A DNA stretch of 64,000 bases from Lacticaseibacillus paracasei subsp. paracasei (GCF_000829035.1 NZ_AP012541.1:1984001-2048000), one strand, 5' to 3'; counted from the first letter of the stretch, positions 15,268 through 24,736 are shown. The notes: generated by a model not told the origin, from the sequence alone. Numbers and translations: made by a program.

Positions 15268-17559
15268 TTACCCCCGCTCGTACAAGTCAGCCGGTACTTT
15301 GTCTAACAACGGCGTCACATCAGGACTAGCCAGCATGGTTAGTCGATGCATGGCCCGGGACGCCACCGTGTATAACAACTCACGTTCATCCTCTTCATGG
15401 TAATTGGCCGCATTGATTTGCCAAAGCACAACGGCATCGAATTCGAGCCCCTTAGCCAAAAAGCTTGGAACAACGATGACGCCGGCCGCGAGTCGTTGAT
15501 TTTCAGACTTGATCAAAGTTACTTTGATGCCAGCCGCCTTCATTTGTTCATAAATGGCTTCTGCGGCTTCCAGCGTTTTCGCAATGACCGCAGTTGTCTG
15601 CTTCGCTTCATTGTTAATTTTCAATTGATCCTGCAAGGCCGCCATCAACCCGGCTTCATCTGGACGAACGACCAACTTTGGCAATGGTCCTTGGCGATTG
15701 AACGCCACGATTTTTTGACCAGATGTGAGAATCGCTTTCGTAAAGTCGGTGACCTGTTTGGTAGACCGATAACTTTGGGTTAACTGCACGACGCGGGTTT
15801 TTTCTGGATCAAACAGCTTGCTGGTTTCGTTAATCAGCGTCCGCGAATCGTCTTTTGTGAAAATAGCCTGATTGAGATCGCCTAGCAACGTAAACTTCGC
15901 CCGCGGGAAGCTGTCCTTGAGGTAGGCGAGCTGATATGGTGTGTAATCTTGAATTTCATCAATGAAGACATACCGCATCTCGCGTTCACCATGGCGACCA
16001 GTGATCAAATCATACAAGTGCAGATATGGCGTTGCGTCTGCCATTGGTAGTTGGCGTTCCTTAAATAAGGTAATAAAATGATCGACTTCTGCCTGCCAGT
16101 CATCAGCACTAATGCCCTCGGCTTCGAGGTCATAAATAGCTGGTACTTCACGCAAGAAACTAACATACTGTCCGCGAATATTAAGGAAGCGATTACGGAC
16201 AATATCTTGTTGAATTTCGTTGAAGCCACGCATCACCAGTTGGCGGGCGAAGAACCGATATTCGTCATCACTATTCTTAAACTCTTTCGGGCCGTCTTGT
16301 TGCATGGAGCGAATCTCTTCACCGCTTAGATTTTCAACGGCTTCTTGCACCCACTGGGATTTCATTTCGGATTCAATTTTCCGATTGAGCATTTTGATCA
16401 GCCGTTCCTTGGTGGCGGTTAGGCGATTGCCCATGTGATAATTTTCGTTGTAGCTATAAAAGATTTCATGAATCCGCCGGCGTGAAAAGAACACCTCACC
16501 ACGGAAGCGAATGTCACGGAAGCGCAAGCCTGATTTTTCAAGACTTGTCGCATATTTCTTGGCTGTCTCAAAAAAGTCTAAGCTACCTTTGACACGTGCA
16601 ATTTTCTTTTGAACTGGGGTTAGCTGTTGCTCGAACTGAGAGAAAAGGTTTTGGACGTCAATGTGTGGTAACCGTCGCGTGACATATTGGTAATAAGTGA
16701 ATTGCACCATGTTCTGTTCGCCAAGTTCTGGCAAAACATTGCTGATGTAGTCAGAGAAAAGTTGGTTAGGACTGAACATAATCACCTGACTACTACTCAG
16801 GTTGCCCCGGTACCGATAAAGCAGATAAGCGACCCGCTGCAACACGGCACTGGTTTTCCCGGAGCCAGCTGCGCCTTGCACAAACAATAAGTCCGCTTTG
16901 GTGTCACGGATAATCTGGTTCTGTTCGCGCTGGATCGTGGTCACAATCGTCTTCATTTGGGTGTCTGACTTTTCGCCTAACACTTCCAGCAGCATCTGAT
17001 CGCCGATGGTTTCGGTAGTATCGAACATTGTCTGAATTTTGCCGTTTTTAATGACAAATTGACGCTTCAAAGAAACCGTGACCTGTTGCGGGCCATCAGG
17101 CGTTTGATAGGTAACCTTGCCCAAACCGCCATCATAGTAAATTGAGCTGATCGGCGCGCGCCAGTCGTAGATGAGAAACTTACCAGCTTCATTGGTGAAG
17201 GAACCTAAGCCGATATAAATCGTCTCCGGCTTTTCCCGGCCTTCTTGGAAATCAATCCGCGCAAAATACGGATTGCCCATCAACCGCTTAACAGTCGCGA
17301 GTTGCTGCGCGCTTTGCTTCCACGCATTGGTTCGCTCATCAAGCACGCGTTGCTGTTGCTGGATTGAGGCCGCAGTTTCAATCGTTTCAGCGTAGTCGGT
17401 GAAGTTCAAGGAAAAATCATTGAAGAAGTTGTCACTGATGTTCTTCTCTTCAGACTTTGTCTTAGCCATCTCTTTTGAAAGACGGCTTTCGGCACCGGAG
17501 AGCTCCTTCATGATGCCTGTCAAATGTGTCTGCTCTTTTGCTTGTTCGTTCTCAGCCAC
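15268..17559 (-). CDS. helD: HelD-like UvrD/Rep-type helicase (RNA polymerase recycling)
   Basis: The product is a superfamily 1 ATPase of about 763 residues with Walker A QGAAGSGKTSA (about residue 230), Walker B YVFIDEIQDYTPYQL, motif III LGDLNQAIF, motif IV QLTQSYRSTKQ and late motif VASRAMHRL. The long charged N-terminal coiled coil (about 1-70) is the secondary-channel arm of HelD, which releases stalled RNA polymerase; it also fits length (Bacillus HelD is about 774). The start is GTG 17559 with AAGGGG 8 nt upstream. The preceding ATG at 17610 has no site. Confidence 0.9.
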   Translation of the reverse strand: MAENEQAKEQTHLTGIMKELSGAESRLSKEMAKTKSEEKNISDNFFNDFSLNFTDYAETIETAASIQQQQRVLDERTNAWKQSAQQLATVKRLMGNPYFARIDFQEGREKPETIYIGLGSFTNEAGKFLIYDWRAPISSIYYDGGLGKVTYQTPDGPQQVTVSLKRQFVIKNGKIQTMFDTTETIGDQMLLEVLGEKSDTQMKTIVTTIQREQNQIIRDTKADLLFVQGAAGSGKTSAVLQRVAYLLYRYRGNLSSSQVIMFSPNQLFSDYISNVLPELGEQNMVQFTYYQYVTRRLPHIDVQNLFSQFEQQLTPVQKKIARVKGSLDFFETAKKYATSLEKSGLRFRDIRFRGEVFFSRRRIHEIFYSYNENYHMGNRLTATKERLIKMLNRKIESEMKSQWVQEAVENLSGEEIRSMQQDGPKEFKNSDDEYRFFARQLVMRGFNEIQQDIVRNRFLNIRGQYVSFLREVPAIYDLEAEGISADDWQAEVDHFITLFKERQLPMADATPYLHLYDLITGRHGEREMRYVFIDEIQDYTPYQLAYLKDSFPRAKFTLLGDLNQAIFTKDDSRTLINETSKLFDPEKTRVVQLTQSYRSTKQVTDFTKAILTSGQKIVAFNRQGPLPKLVVRPDEAGLMAALQDQLKINNEAKQTTAVIAKTLEAAEAIYEQMKAAGIKVTLIKSENQRLAAGVIVVPSFLAKGLEFDAVVLWQINAANYHEEDERELLYTVASRAMHRLTMLASPDVTPLLDKVPADLYERG

Positions 17560-17693
17560 GACGTCATCCCCTTTAACGGTTACTAAATAATCGTTATAAC
17601 ATCTTATCACTTATGCGTCTTGGTAGCAAAAGAGCTTGAGTAGAAGAGACTGTGGCGCAATCTGATTCTATTTTAGGCGTCAGAACACCGTAA

Positions 17694-17851
17694 GTCCGAG
17701 CTGGCTACGCGGCGATTGGGCTGGAACGCCGTGGGCACAGCTTTGAACTCGCGCAAAACCCGCGCGATTTCAAAGTCTGGCCTTGTTGTAGGCGGTAAAC
17801 CGCCAACAACAATTTCACGGCTGAGTCCATCGCCGCTCCGCCAACTCGGAC
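17694..17851. repeat. 158-bp palindromic element with two inner hairpins
   Basis: Ends are inverted: GTCCGAGCTGGC at 17694 matches the complement of GCCAACTCGGAC at 17840-17851, and the likeness extends inward for about 24 bp (about 19 matching). Inside lie two near-perfect hairpins: CTTTGAACTCGCGC with GCGCGATTTCAAAG, and TTGTTGTAGGCGGT with ACCGCCAACAACAA. The stretch from 17611 to 17927 has no credible gene; overlapping frames here are products of the repeats. The layout suggests a small non-coding mobile or structured RNA/DNA element. Confidence 0.7.
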
Positions 17852-17927
17852 TATCGAGCATCCTCCGACTGAGATAGAAAGACAATTGCACACGGCCTTG
17901 CTCAAACTAGCCATCAATGGAAGCGGT

Positions 17928-18122
17928 CTAAAGCCTTCCCCGCAACAACGGCGTCCATGCTTCAAGCACGTACCCAACCGCCAAGCCAATCGCGACGCCT
18001 AATAATATTTGCTTGAATGGTAAGCTAATCAAAAGACCTAGCAACACGCATGTACCAACGATGACAGAGCGCCGATTGAAGAACCCCTGCCCTTGTTTTT
18101 TTGATTTATTATTTTGTGACAT
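17928..18122 (-). CDS. Small membrane protein, unknown function
   Basis: A 64-aa product with a basic, Gln/Lys-rich N-terminus (SQNNKSKKQGQG) followed by two hydrophobic stretches (about residues 19-35 and 38-52). AAAGGA lies 7 nt before the ATG, which supports a real gene. It is divergent from the CPA2 antiporter by 71 bp. No family recognised. Confidence 0.6.
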   Translation of the reverse strand: MSQNNKSKKQGQGFFNRRSVIVGTCVLLGLLISLPFKQILLGVAIGLAVGYVLEAWTPLLRGRL

Positions 18123-18193
18123 GATATTTCCTTTCTTTTATCCGCACTTTTCGTTACCATTGACCCATCTATTATCGCTGATTGGAGGACATT

Positions 18194-19939
18194 ATGGAAT
18201 CCATTTCGTTATTAATTGTGCTCACGGCGGCGTTTTTGACGCCGCTGCTGATGGCACATTTTCATATTAATAGTATCCCGACTGCTGTTGCGGAAATTTT
18301 GGTTGGCATTGTGCTAGGCAAAAGTGTCTTAGGCTGGGTCAGGACTGGTGGTGAGATGGGCTCGCTGAGTGAGTTGGGTGTCACCATTCTGATTTTTCTT
18401 TCCGGCATGGAAATTGACTTCTCGCTGTTCAAGCCCCAGCCCAAAACAACTGATGGACCCAAGCAGCCAAACCCGGTCATGCTAGCAATCACGGGATTTT
18501 TGACTGTCATCGTGCTTAGTCTCGGGTTTAGCTACTTCCTGCAACTCATTCACTTCTTTAACTATCCGATTTTTGCTACGATTTTGTTCACCACCATCGC
18601 GCTGGGTGTCGTGATTGCCGCGCTGAAGGAAAAAGAGTTGCTGCATCAGCCGATTGGCCAAACTATTTTATTAATTGCCGCCCTTGGTGAAGTGGTGCCG
18701 TTGGTAAGTTTGACGGTTTACTCAGCGTTAGCAGGCAAATCGGATCGTAATTTGTGGCTATTATTATTGTTGCTGCTTGCCGCCTTATTCCTCCTGAGCC
18801 GGTTTAAGCGCATCTACGGCTTCCTTGCCACCATTGATAAAAGTACAACGCAGTTAGACATTCGGCTGGCCTTCTTTCTGGTTTTTGCCTTAGTCACTGT
18901 GGCATCACGGGTCGGCGCCGAATCAATTCTCGGTGCCTTCCTAGCTGGCATGGTGATGAAACTGCTCGGTCCCCGGCAAGAAACGCAGGATAAGTTGACC
19001 TCATTAGGTTATGGGTTCTTCATTCCTATTTTCTTCATTGTCACCGGCGCTAATCTTGATCTAAAAGCACTGGTTGCCGACCCAAAAAGTCTTTCATTAA
19101 TTCCACTAGTTCTGATCGGCTTCTTTATTGCTAAGATTGGCTTGATCCCAGTGCTGCGCCGGCGGTTTAAGCCTCAAAATGCCTTGGCTGGCGGTTTCTT
19201 GCTGACCACGACCATCACGCTGGTCATCCCGACCCTGACAGTTGGCCGCAATCTCGATATTTTATCAGACCAGCAATCCGGCGCGTTCACCCTCGCCGCT
19301 GTCATTGCCTGTGTCGCCGGCCCAATTCTCTTCAACACCTTTTTCCAGCCGGAACCGGAACATTTTAAAAAGACAAAAGTGACCTTCATCGGTGGCAATC
19401 TGCTGACAGTACCGATTGCCCAACATCTCAGTCCTGATCGCTATGAAGTAAAACTGTTGACAGATAAGCCAGAAAATTACCACACGTATAATTCAGAAAT
19501 CAACATTGCCTTGGCAGCCTATACCGAATCCGCTTTGAAAGCCGCTGCTGCTTATGACTGTGACATCATGGTTCTTGGCGATTTCGATGCGGACACCAAC
19601 TACGATCTCGCGACCATGGCATTAGCCGAAAAAGTGCCACGGATCATTGCGCGATTCGCTCCAAAAGATGCTACCAGTGATCGCTATGATCGCTTGCGAG
19701 CCCAAGGTGTCGAAGTGTTTAACGCCTTAGAGGCAAATGTTGCTTTGTTGCGGAGTCTCATTGAAACGCCGTCAACCTTGCAAATTCTAGATGACACCGT
19801 TGCTGGCATTTACGAAATCACCGTGCGCAACTCGCGATTTGCTGGCCTTGAATTGAAAAATCTGCCATTTATTGATGACATTACCGTTAGTCAAATCTAT
19901 CGCAATAAAAAGTTCGTTGCACCGCATGGCGACACTTAA
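18194..19939 (+). CDS. CPA2-family cation/H+ antiporter, truncated in its TrkA-C domain
   Basis: The protein has about twelve membrane helices (residues 1-385; motifs AVAEILVGIVLGKSVLG and GAESILGAFLAGMVMKLLG) and a cytoplasmic TrkA-N-like domain (about 395-510; KVTFIGGNLLTVPIAQHL), then the start of a TrkA-C domain. It should exchange Na+ or K+ for protons, gated by a nucleotide. GGAGGAC precedes ATG 18194. The frame is cut by TAA 19937-19939, but the same frame continues as IHLGDHLIFSGDKHVIRDIR up to TAA 20021-20023, the normal end of TrkA-C. About 28 residues are thus lost; the transporter may still work with altered control. Confidence 0.88.
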   Translation: MESISLLIVLTAAFLTPLLMAHFHINSIPTAVAEILVGIVLGKSVLGWVRTGGEMGSLSELGVTILIFLSGMEIDFSLFKPQPKTTDGPKQPNPVMLAITGFLTVIVLSLGFSYFLQLIHFFNYPIFATILFTTIALGVVIAALKEKELLHQPIGQTILLIAALGEVVPLVSLTVYSALAGKSDRNLWLLLLLLLAALFLLSRFKRIYGFLATIDKSTTQLDIRLAFFLVFALVTVASRVGAESILGAFLAGMVMKLLGPRQETQDKLTSLGYGFFIPIFFIVTGANLDLKALVADPKSLSLIPLVLIGFFIAKIGLIPVLRRRFKPQNALAGGFLLTTTITLVIPTLTVGRNLDILSDQQSGAFTLAAVIACVAGPILFNTFFQPEPEHFKKTKVTFIGGNLLTVPIAQHLSPDRYEVKLLTDKPENYHTYNSEINIALAAYTESALKAAAAYDCDIMVLGDFDADTNYDLATMALAEKVPRIIARFAPKDATSDRYDRLRAQGVEVFNALEANVALLRSLIETPSTLQILDDTVAGIYEITVRNSRFAGLELKNLPFIDDITVSQIYRNKKFVAPHGDT

Positions 19940-20023
19940 ATTCATCTCGGCGATCATTTAATCTTTTCCGGTGACAAACACGTGATTCGCGACATTCGCG
20001 AACAAGTCGAGAAATTGAATTAA
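19940..20023 (+). pseudogene. In-frame remnant of the antiporter TrkA-C domain
   Basis: Codons after the premature stop read IHLGDHLIFSGDKHVIRDIR and end with VEKLN and TAA at 20021-20023. The G-D-x-L-I-F-S-G-x-x pattern is the classic last strand of TrkA-C domains, so this is the missing tail of the antiporter gene, separated by a single nonsense codon. Confidence 0.8.
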
Positions 20024-20078
20024 AGCTCACCGCATCGCGTGGTACAATGAGATTATTCTAAGAAAAAAAGGTGATCAA

Positions 20079-20984
20079 ATGAAACAAGGGACAACAATCC
20101 TGACCTTAGACAATGGGTATCATTTGTGGACCAACACACAAGGTGAAGGCGATATCCATCTTCTTTGCTTGCATGGCGGCCCTGGTGGCACTCATGAGTA
20201 TTGGGAAAACTTTGGCGAAGAGCTGGCCGATCTTGGCGTTCAGGTACATATGTACGACCAACTTGGCTCGTTTTATTCCGATCAGCCGGATTATACCGAC
20301 CCGGAAATCGCTAAAAAATACCTGACCACTGACTACTTTCTTGGCGAAGTAGAAGAAGTTCGCCAAAAGCTGGGTCTGGATCATTTTTACCTCATCGGCC
20401 AAAGCTGGGGCGGTGCCTTAACCCAGCTATATGCCCTGAAATATGGTCAGCATCTTAAAGGCGCAATTATCTCTTCAATGGTCGACAACATCAACGAATA
20501 CGTTGATCATATCAACCTCGTCCGTGAAGAAGCTTTGCCGCCGTCAGCGGTTAAGTACATGAAGAAAATTGAAAAAGCTGGTAACTGGGACGACCCGCAG
20601 TATCAGAAATATGTGGATGTCCTCAATCGCGGTTATGTTGATCGCAAACAGCCACCAGCAATTTCACACCTGATTAGCACCATGGCCACGCCTGTCTACA
20701 ATGCTTTCCAAGGCGACAATGAGTTTGTTGTGACCGGTAAGTTGAAGAACTGGGATATCAGTGATCAGATTCACAATATCAAGGTGCCAACCTTGCTCAC
20801 ATTCGGCGAACATGAAACCATGCCACTGAAGTCAGCCCAACGTATGGCTGAGGTTATCCCACATGCCCGACTGGTCAGCACCCCAGACGGCGGCCACCAT
20901 CACATGATTGATAACGCCCCAGTTTACTTCAAACATTTGAAGCAATTTATTTCTGATGTTGAAAATGGGACTTTTAACGACTAA
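20079..20984 (+). CDS. pepI: Proline iminopeptidase
   Basis: An alpha/beta-hydrolase of family S33 that removes N-terminal proline from peptides in the cytoplasm. The 301-aa product shows the oxyanion motif HGGPGG (residues 32-37), MYDQLGS, the nucleophile elbow GQSWGG (Ser109), FGEHETMP near the acidic residue and a catalytic His in DGGHHHM (about 273-275). Length and motifs match lactobacillus PepI. It is monocistronic or coupled to the small gene 57 bp downstream. A TACAAT -10-like box lies about 35 bp before the ATG. Confidence 0.95.
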   Translation: MKQGTTILTLDNGYHLWTNTQGEGDIHLLCLHGGPGGTHEYWENFGEELADLGVQVHMYDQLGSFYSDQPDYTDPEIAKKYLTTDYFLGEVEEVRQKLGLDHFYLIGQSWGGALTQLYALKYGQHLKGAIISSMVDNINEYVDHINLVREEALPPSAVKYMKKIEKAGNWDDPQYQKYVDVLNRGYVDRKQPPAISHLISTMATPVYNAFQGDNEFVVTGKLKNWDISDQIHNIKVPTLLTFGEHETMPLKSAQRMAEVIPHARLVSTPDGGHHHMIDNAPVYFKHLKQFISDVENGTFND

Positions 20985-21041
20985 TATCACCGAACGCGCA
21001 GCAGTTAGCGACGCGTTTTTCTGACGAAGGAGTATGAAAGC

Positions 21042-21503
21042 ATGGCTTATACAGTTGATTTTAAAACGGTCAGCACCATTGGTCTTGAAAGCTCGCCTGT
21101 TGCTGCAGCATTGGCAGGATTGCGCGCAAATGAAGCGCGTTACATCTGGAATAAGTATAAGGAACCTTATATCACTTATCCGGCTGCCGAAAAACCTGAC
21201 AGTCTCGCGTGGGTTAATGAAATTCTTGCCGAACGCGACTTGCAAATTTCCGCCAAGCCCTTGGAAGTCAGCGATTTGAACTTACCGGATTTGCACTGGG
21301 TTGAGGTTTACTATCAAGACGGATTAGCCATCAACGTGATGTATAGCCTGTCCGACCCCAAAAAACGCGCGGTTGGCTTTAAACTTAGCGATGGCATGGC
21401 GGTGCCGACTGAGCTTGAAGGCAAGTTTAAATTTGCCCGGCAAAAGTCGAAGCTTGCTGGCACCATTCGGGGGTCTTTTTTCGTCATCAAGGGCAGCTAT
21501 TGA
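21042..21503 (+). CDS. Hypothetical protein
   Basis: The 153-aa soluble product begins MAYTVDFKTVSTIGLESSPV and contains an N-terminal helical part and a beta-rich middle (LHWVEVYYQDGLAINVMYSL). No family is recognised, no signal or membrane segment. GAAGGAG lies 9 nt before ATG 21042; an overlapping ATG eight bases earlier in another frame is not used. It follows pepI by 57 bp on the same strand and ends before a strong terminator, so the two may share a transcript. Confidence 0.7.
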   Translation: MAYTVDFKTVSTIGLESSPVAAALAGLRANEARYIWNKYKEPYITYPAAEKPDSLAWVNEILAERDLQISAKPLEVSDLNLPDLHWVEVYYQDGLAINVMYSLSDPKKRAVGFKLSDGMAVPTELEGKFKFARQKSKLAGTIRGSFFVIKGSY

Positions 21504-21548
21504 AAAAAGACAACTTTTTAACTTGATAAGCTTACACATACAAAAGAC

Positions 21549-21603
21549 GGCCACGGTGATGTTCCTCAATAATGGAGGTATGACATCACCGTGGCCATTT
21601 TTG
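21549..21603. terminator. Bidirectional terminator between the hypothetical gene and mntH
   Basis: GGCCACGGTGATGT pairs perfectly with ACATCACCGTGGCC across a 20-nt loop; T-runs follow on the plus strand (ATTTTTG) and, less strongly, on the minus strand. Confidence 0.88.
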
Positions 21604-21614
21604 CGTATAATCGT

Positions 21615-22967
21615 TTAAACAAAGACTGAAATGGCCAGCTGAATATTTAGAACGGTGATCACACCCGTCAGAAAATAGCCGACCCACCGCACGAGTTGCG
21701 AATTAACGTGGATACCCATCAAATCACGCCGATTCGTCAAGGCCACCAACGGGAAAAGCGTAAATGGCAAGGCAATGCTCAATGACACCTGTGCATAGAC
21801 AATAACTTGCTCAAAGTTGTGTTCGCTAAAACCGATCATGAAGCCAATCACCATGATGGGAATGAGCGTCACAAGCCGCGTCAGCAACCTCCGCTCCCAC
21901 AATGGCATGCGAATGTTCAGATAACCTTCCATCACAATTTGCCCTGCTAAGGTGCTTGCAATCGAGCTAATCAAGCCCGTGATGAGCAACGCAAATGCGA
22001 ATAATGTACTCATTAACGGACTAGCCAGCCCGCCAACAATCATCGGATTTTTCAACCCATTATAGACACCTTGAAAAGCCGTCACATGGCCGCCCACGCC
22101 ATAAAACAGCGCTGCCCCAAGAATCAATAGCAAGGCATTAATCAGAAAAGCGGCGACTAGATGCACATTGGAATCCCACTTACCAAACCGCAGTGCCTCG
22201 GTCACCTGTGCCGGAATATGCTCGTCGTATTTGCGACTCTGGGCTAGTGAAGAGTGCAGGTAAATGTTATGTGGCATGATCGTGGCGCCCATGATGCCGA
22301 GACTGAGCAGTAACATGCCATGATTCGTCAGGATGTCCGTATGTGGCACAAAACCGCCAGCAATCCCGCCAATTGACGGATCGGCTCGCGCAACTTCAAT
22401 GCCGAAAATGATGCCGACTGTGAGAATCGATACCAGCACAATCAACTCAATTCGGCGAATGCCAAATCGTAAGAATAATAAAACAACCAGCACATCAGCG
22501 ATGGTTAGGAGCATTCCCCACATCAGAGGCAGGCCAAACAGCAGTTTTAGCGCAATCGCCGTCCCCACAACGCCAGTCATATCCGTGGCCATCATAGCTG
22601 CCTCATTGATCAACCATAAGCAGATGCGGCTCCAGTGCGGAATAAATGCGGCAATTGCTTGGGCCAGATCTAATCGTGCGACCACGCCAAGTTTAATCGC
22701 CAGCGTTTGCATGAACATGGCCACCAAAATCGACATCAAGAGTACCGATAGCAAGGCGTAGTGATACCGACTGCCACCTTCAAGTGCCGTTAGCCAGTTA
22801 CCCGGATCCATATAACCAACAGCAACCAAGGCACCCGGCCCGCTGTATGCCAGAAACTTCTGAAAAAACGAAGATTCATAAACACTCGGCACCTGCACGC
22901 TGCGGTTAATGTCATCAAGACTGCGTTTTTCGCGTTGCACTGTTAAGCGTTCATCAGGCCTTGCCAT
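21615..22967 (-). CDS. mntH: Nramp-type Mn2+/Fe2+ transporter
   Basis: Proton-coupled divalent metal importer of about 450 residues and eleven membrane helices. Helix 1 carries DPGN (GYMDPGNWLTALEGG) and helix 6 carries MPH (GATIMPHNIYLHSS), the metal-binding motifs of Nramp proteins. ATG 22967 is chosen because GGAGG lies 6 nt upstream; this start overlaps the hemH 3' end by 14 bp, so the two genes form one operon. Lactobacilli accumulate much Mn2+ as an oxidant defence, and several carry more than one mntH. Confidence 0.93.
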   Translation of the reverse strand: MARPDERLTVQREKRSLDDINRSVQVPSVYESSFFQKFLAYSGPGALVAVGYMDPGNWLTALEGGSRYHYALLSVLLMSILVAMFMQTLAIKLGVVARLDLAQAIAAFIPHWSRICLWLINEAAMMATDMTGVVGTAIALKLLFGLPLMWGMLLTIADVLVVLLFLRFGIRRIELIVLVSILTVGIIFGIEVARADPSIGGIAGGFVPHTDILTNHGMLLLSLGIMGATIMPHNIYLHSSLAQSRKYDEHIPAQVTEALRFGKWDSNVHLVAAFLINALLLILGAALFYGVGGHVTAFQGVYNGLKNPMIVGGLASPLMSTLFAFALLITGLISSIASTLAGQIVMEGYLNIRMPLWERRLLTRLVTLIPIMVIGFMIGFSEHNFEQVIVYAQVSLSIALPFTLFPLVALTNRRDLMGIHVNSQLVRWVGYFLTGVITVLNIQLAISVFV

Positions 22968-23919
22968 GGTTCGCCTCCGCCGCAATCTTATCCTCAGCCA
23001 ACTTAGCTAAAAAGTCACAAAACGGCTCGCAACCATTCATCGGTCGGACAGTCGCAAAGTTTTTGCCGCCATTAGCACGAAATGTTTGATAATTCTGGAC
23101 ATTATTTTCTTCCAGTGTTTCCAAACAATCAGCCACAAAACTTGGGGTTGCCACTAACACATTGCGCTTACCCAAAGCAGCCAGTTCCATTAACCGATTG
23201 CGTAAATATGGTTTCAACCAAGGAACCGGGCCAAACTTTGACTGATAACACATCTCAACCTTAGTCTGGGGCACTTTCTTAAGATACTGCTTCACACCTG
23301 CTGTGGTCGTTTCACATTCCTGTTGATACGGATCACCATGCCGCACCATCGCTGTCGGAATGCCATGATAGCTCAGAATAACGGTATCATACGCCCCCGC
23401 TTCATAAGCATCGTCGATCTGTTGTGCAAGAATCTTTTGATAGTCTGAATGATCATAAAAACGGTCAATAACCACGGTCTTCACGCCTGAAGCCGCGACC
23501 TTATCCAAAATAGTCTTCGTCGTACTTTGCGTGTATTCAGGAAACAGCGGAATCACCACAATCGGCGCATCACCACGCGTTGCCATCGTCTGCAGCGTTT
23601 CGCCAATCGGATACTCGCCGCCATAGTTCATCGCCATCTGCACATCCCAGTCAGGCAGCCGCTCGCGAAGCCGATCCCGGGTCACCTGCGTATAGGCAAT
23701 CAATGGCGAGCCAGCTTGGGTCCACTCATGCTTATAGAAAGTTGCCGACCGCCAGCTGCGAAAGGGTAAAATAAAACCGCGCAAAATCGGTTGCCACAGG
23801 GCTTTAGGCATTGTGATGACGTTCTGATCACTCAGAAACTCCCGTAAATACCGCCGTACATCCTTTGTCTCCGGCGAAACCGGCGATCCCAAATTAACAA
23901 TCAACAACCCTTTTGCCAT
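22954..23919 (-). CDS. hemH: Ferrochelatase (protoporphyrin or coproporphyrin type)
   Basis: Inserts Fe2+ into a porphyrin ring. The 321-aa product shows GLLIVNLGSP at the start, the catalytic His in ILSYHGIP (about residue 182), MCYQSKFGPVPWL and the acidic motif FVADCLETLEE, all typical. No other haem-synthesis gene is in the window, and lactobacilli of this group generally lack the pathway, so the enzyme may use imported porphyrin or act in reverse on haem. It overlaps mntH by 14 bp, tying iron/manganese import to it in one transcript. Confidence 0.92.
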   Translation of the reverse strand: MAKGLLIVNLGSPVSPETKDVRRYLREFLSDQNVITMPKALWQPILRGFILPFRSWRSATFYKHEWTQAGSPLIAYTQVTRDRLRERLPDWDVQMAMNYGGEYPIGETLQTMATRGDAPIVVIPLFPEYTQSTTKTILDKVAASGVKTVVIDRFYDHSDYQKILAQQIDDAYEAGAYDTVILSYHGIPTAMVRHGDPYQQECETTTAGVKQYLKKVPQTKVEMCYQSKFGPVPWLKPYLRNRLMELAALGKRNVLVATPSFVADCLETLEENNVQNYQTFRANGGKNFATVRPMNGCEPFCDFLAKLAEDKIAAEANHGKA

Positions 23920-24067
23920 CCTGCTACCTCCGCATGTGATTCACTGAATAATTAAAGAATAGCACACGTTAGGACTGATTGCGGCGTTGTTCAAGATGCT
24001 CTTTAAGCATAACCACCATGCTTTTCTATGCTAAACTAGTCTTAGCAATTAACTTCCGAGGAGGCAG

Positions 24068-24736
24068 ATGAATACAATGAAAGGCATCACAGTCTATCTG
24101 GTGCGCCATGGTCAGACATGGTTCAACCATTTTAATAAAATGCAGGGTTGGTGTGACTCGCCATTAACCGATAATGGGATTAAAGATGGTACTAAAACGG
24201 GTGTCATTCTACGCAACGTGGCCTTCACACACGCTTATTGCAGCGACACCATGCGAGCTACTCGCACGGCCGATCTGATTCTCAGCAAAAACGTCACTGG
24301 CAAGATTCCGCTAACCGTCACCCAATACTTTCGCGAACAATTTTATGGCTATTTTGAGGGTGAAGATTCTAGCAAAACTTGGTATGAAGTCGGCTTCCCG
24401 CATGGTGCCAAGACCTATCCAGAAATTTTGGAAAAATATGGGGTTGACGCCTCAAAAGACTTCATGCACGATGCTGATCCTTTCCACGAAGCCGAAGATG
24501 CGCGCACTTACTGGACTCGGCTGATGAAAGGCTTCCGCCAGTTGCGGGCCGAAAACCATGAAGGTGATAAAGTCCTGATGGTCAGCCACGGCACGACCAT
24601 TCGCAGCATCGTCGATAAGTTCGGCAAAAATGATGGGTATGTGGTCACCGATTCGCCTCGCAACGGCTCCATCAGTAAAATTCTTTTAACTGATGAAGGC
24701 ATTAAAGTATTGAGTTATAACGAGTTTGAAGCATAG
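24068..24736 (+). CDS. Histidine phosphatase (phosphoglycerate mutase-like)
   Basis: The 222-aa product has the phosphohistidine motif LVRHGQTWFN (about residue 11-20), the acidic proton donor region REQFYGYFEGED and the second histidine in MVSHGTTIRS. It belongs to the branch-2 enzymes related to phosphoglycerate mutase, which in lactobacilli are mostly broad phosphatases rather than glycolytic enzymes; the substrate cannot be told. GAGGAGG lies very close to ATG 24068; an in-frame ATG at 24077 is an equally good start. Monocistronic, with a terminator. Confidence 0.88.
   Translation: MNTMKGITVYLVRHGQTWFNHFNKMQGWCDSPLTDNGIKDGTKTGVILRNVAFTHAYCSDTMRATRTADLILSKNVTGKIPLTVTQYFREQFYGYFEGEDSSKTWYEVGFPHGAKTYPEILEKYGVDASKDFMHDADPFHEAEDARTYWTRLMKGFRQLRAENHEGDKVLMVSHGTTIRSIVDKFGKNDGYVVTDSPRNGSISKILLTDEGIKVLSYNEFEA

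Noticed and set aside
17673..17989. Two minus-strand frames in the palindromic element
   Set aside because: They lie over the hairpins, lack ribosome sites and family likeness; composition follows the repeats.
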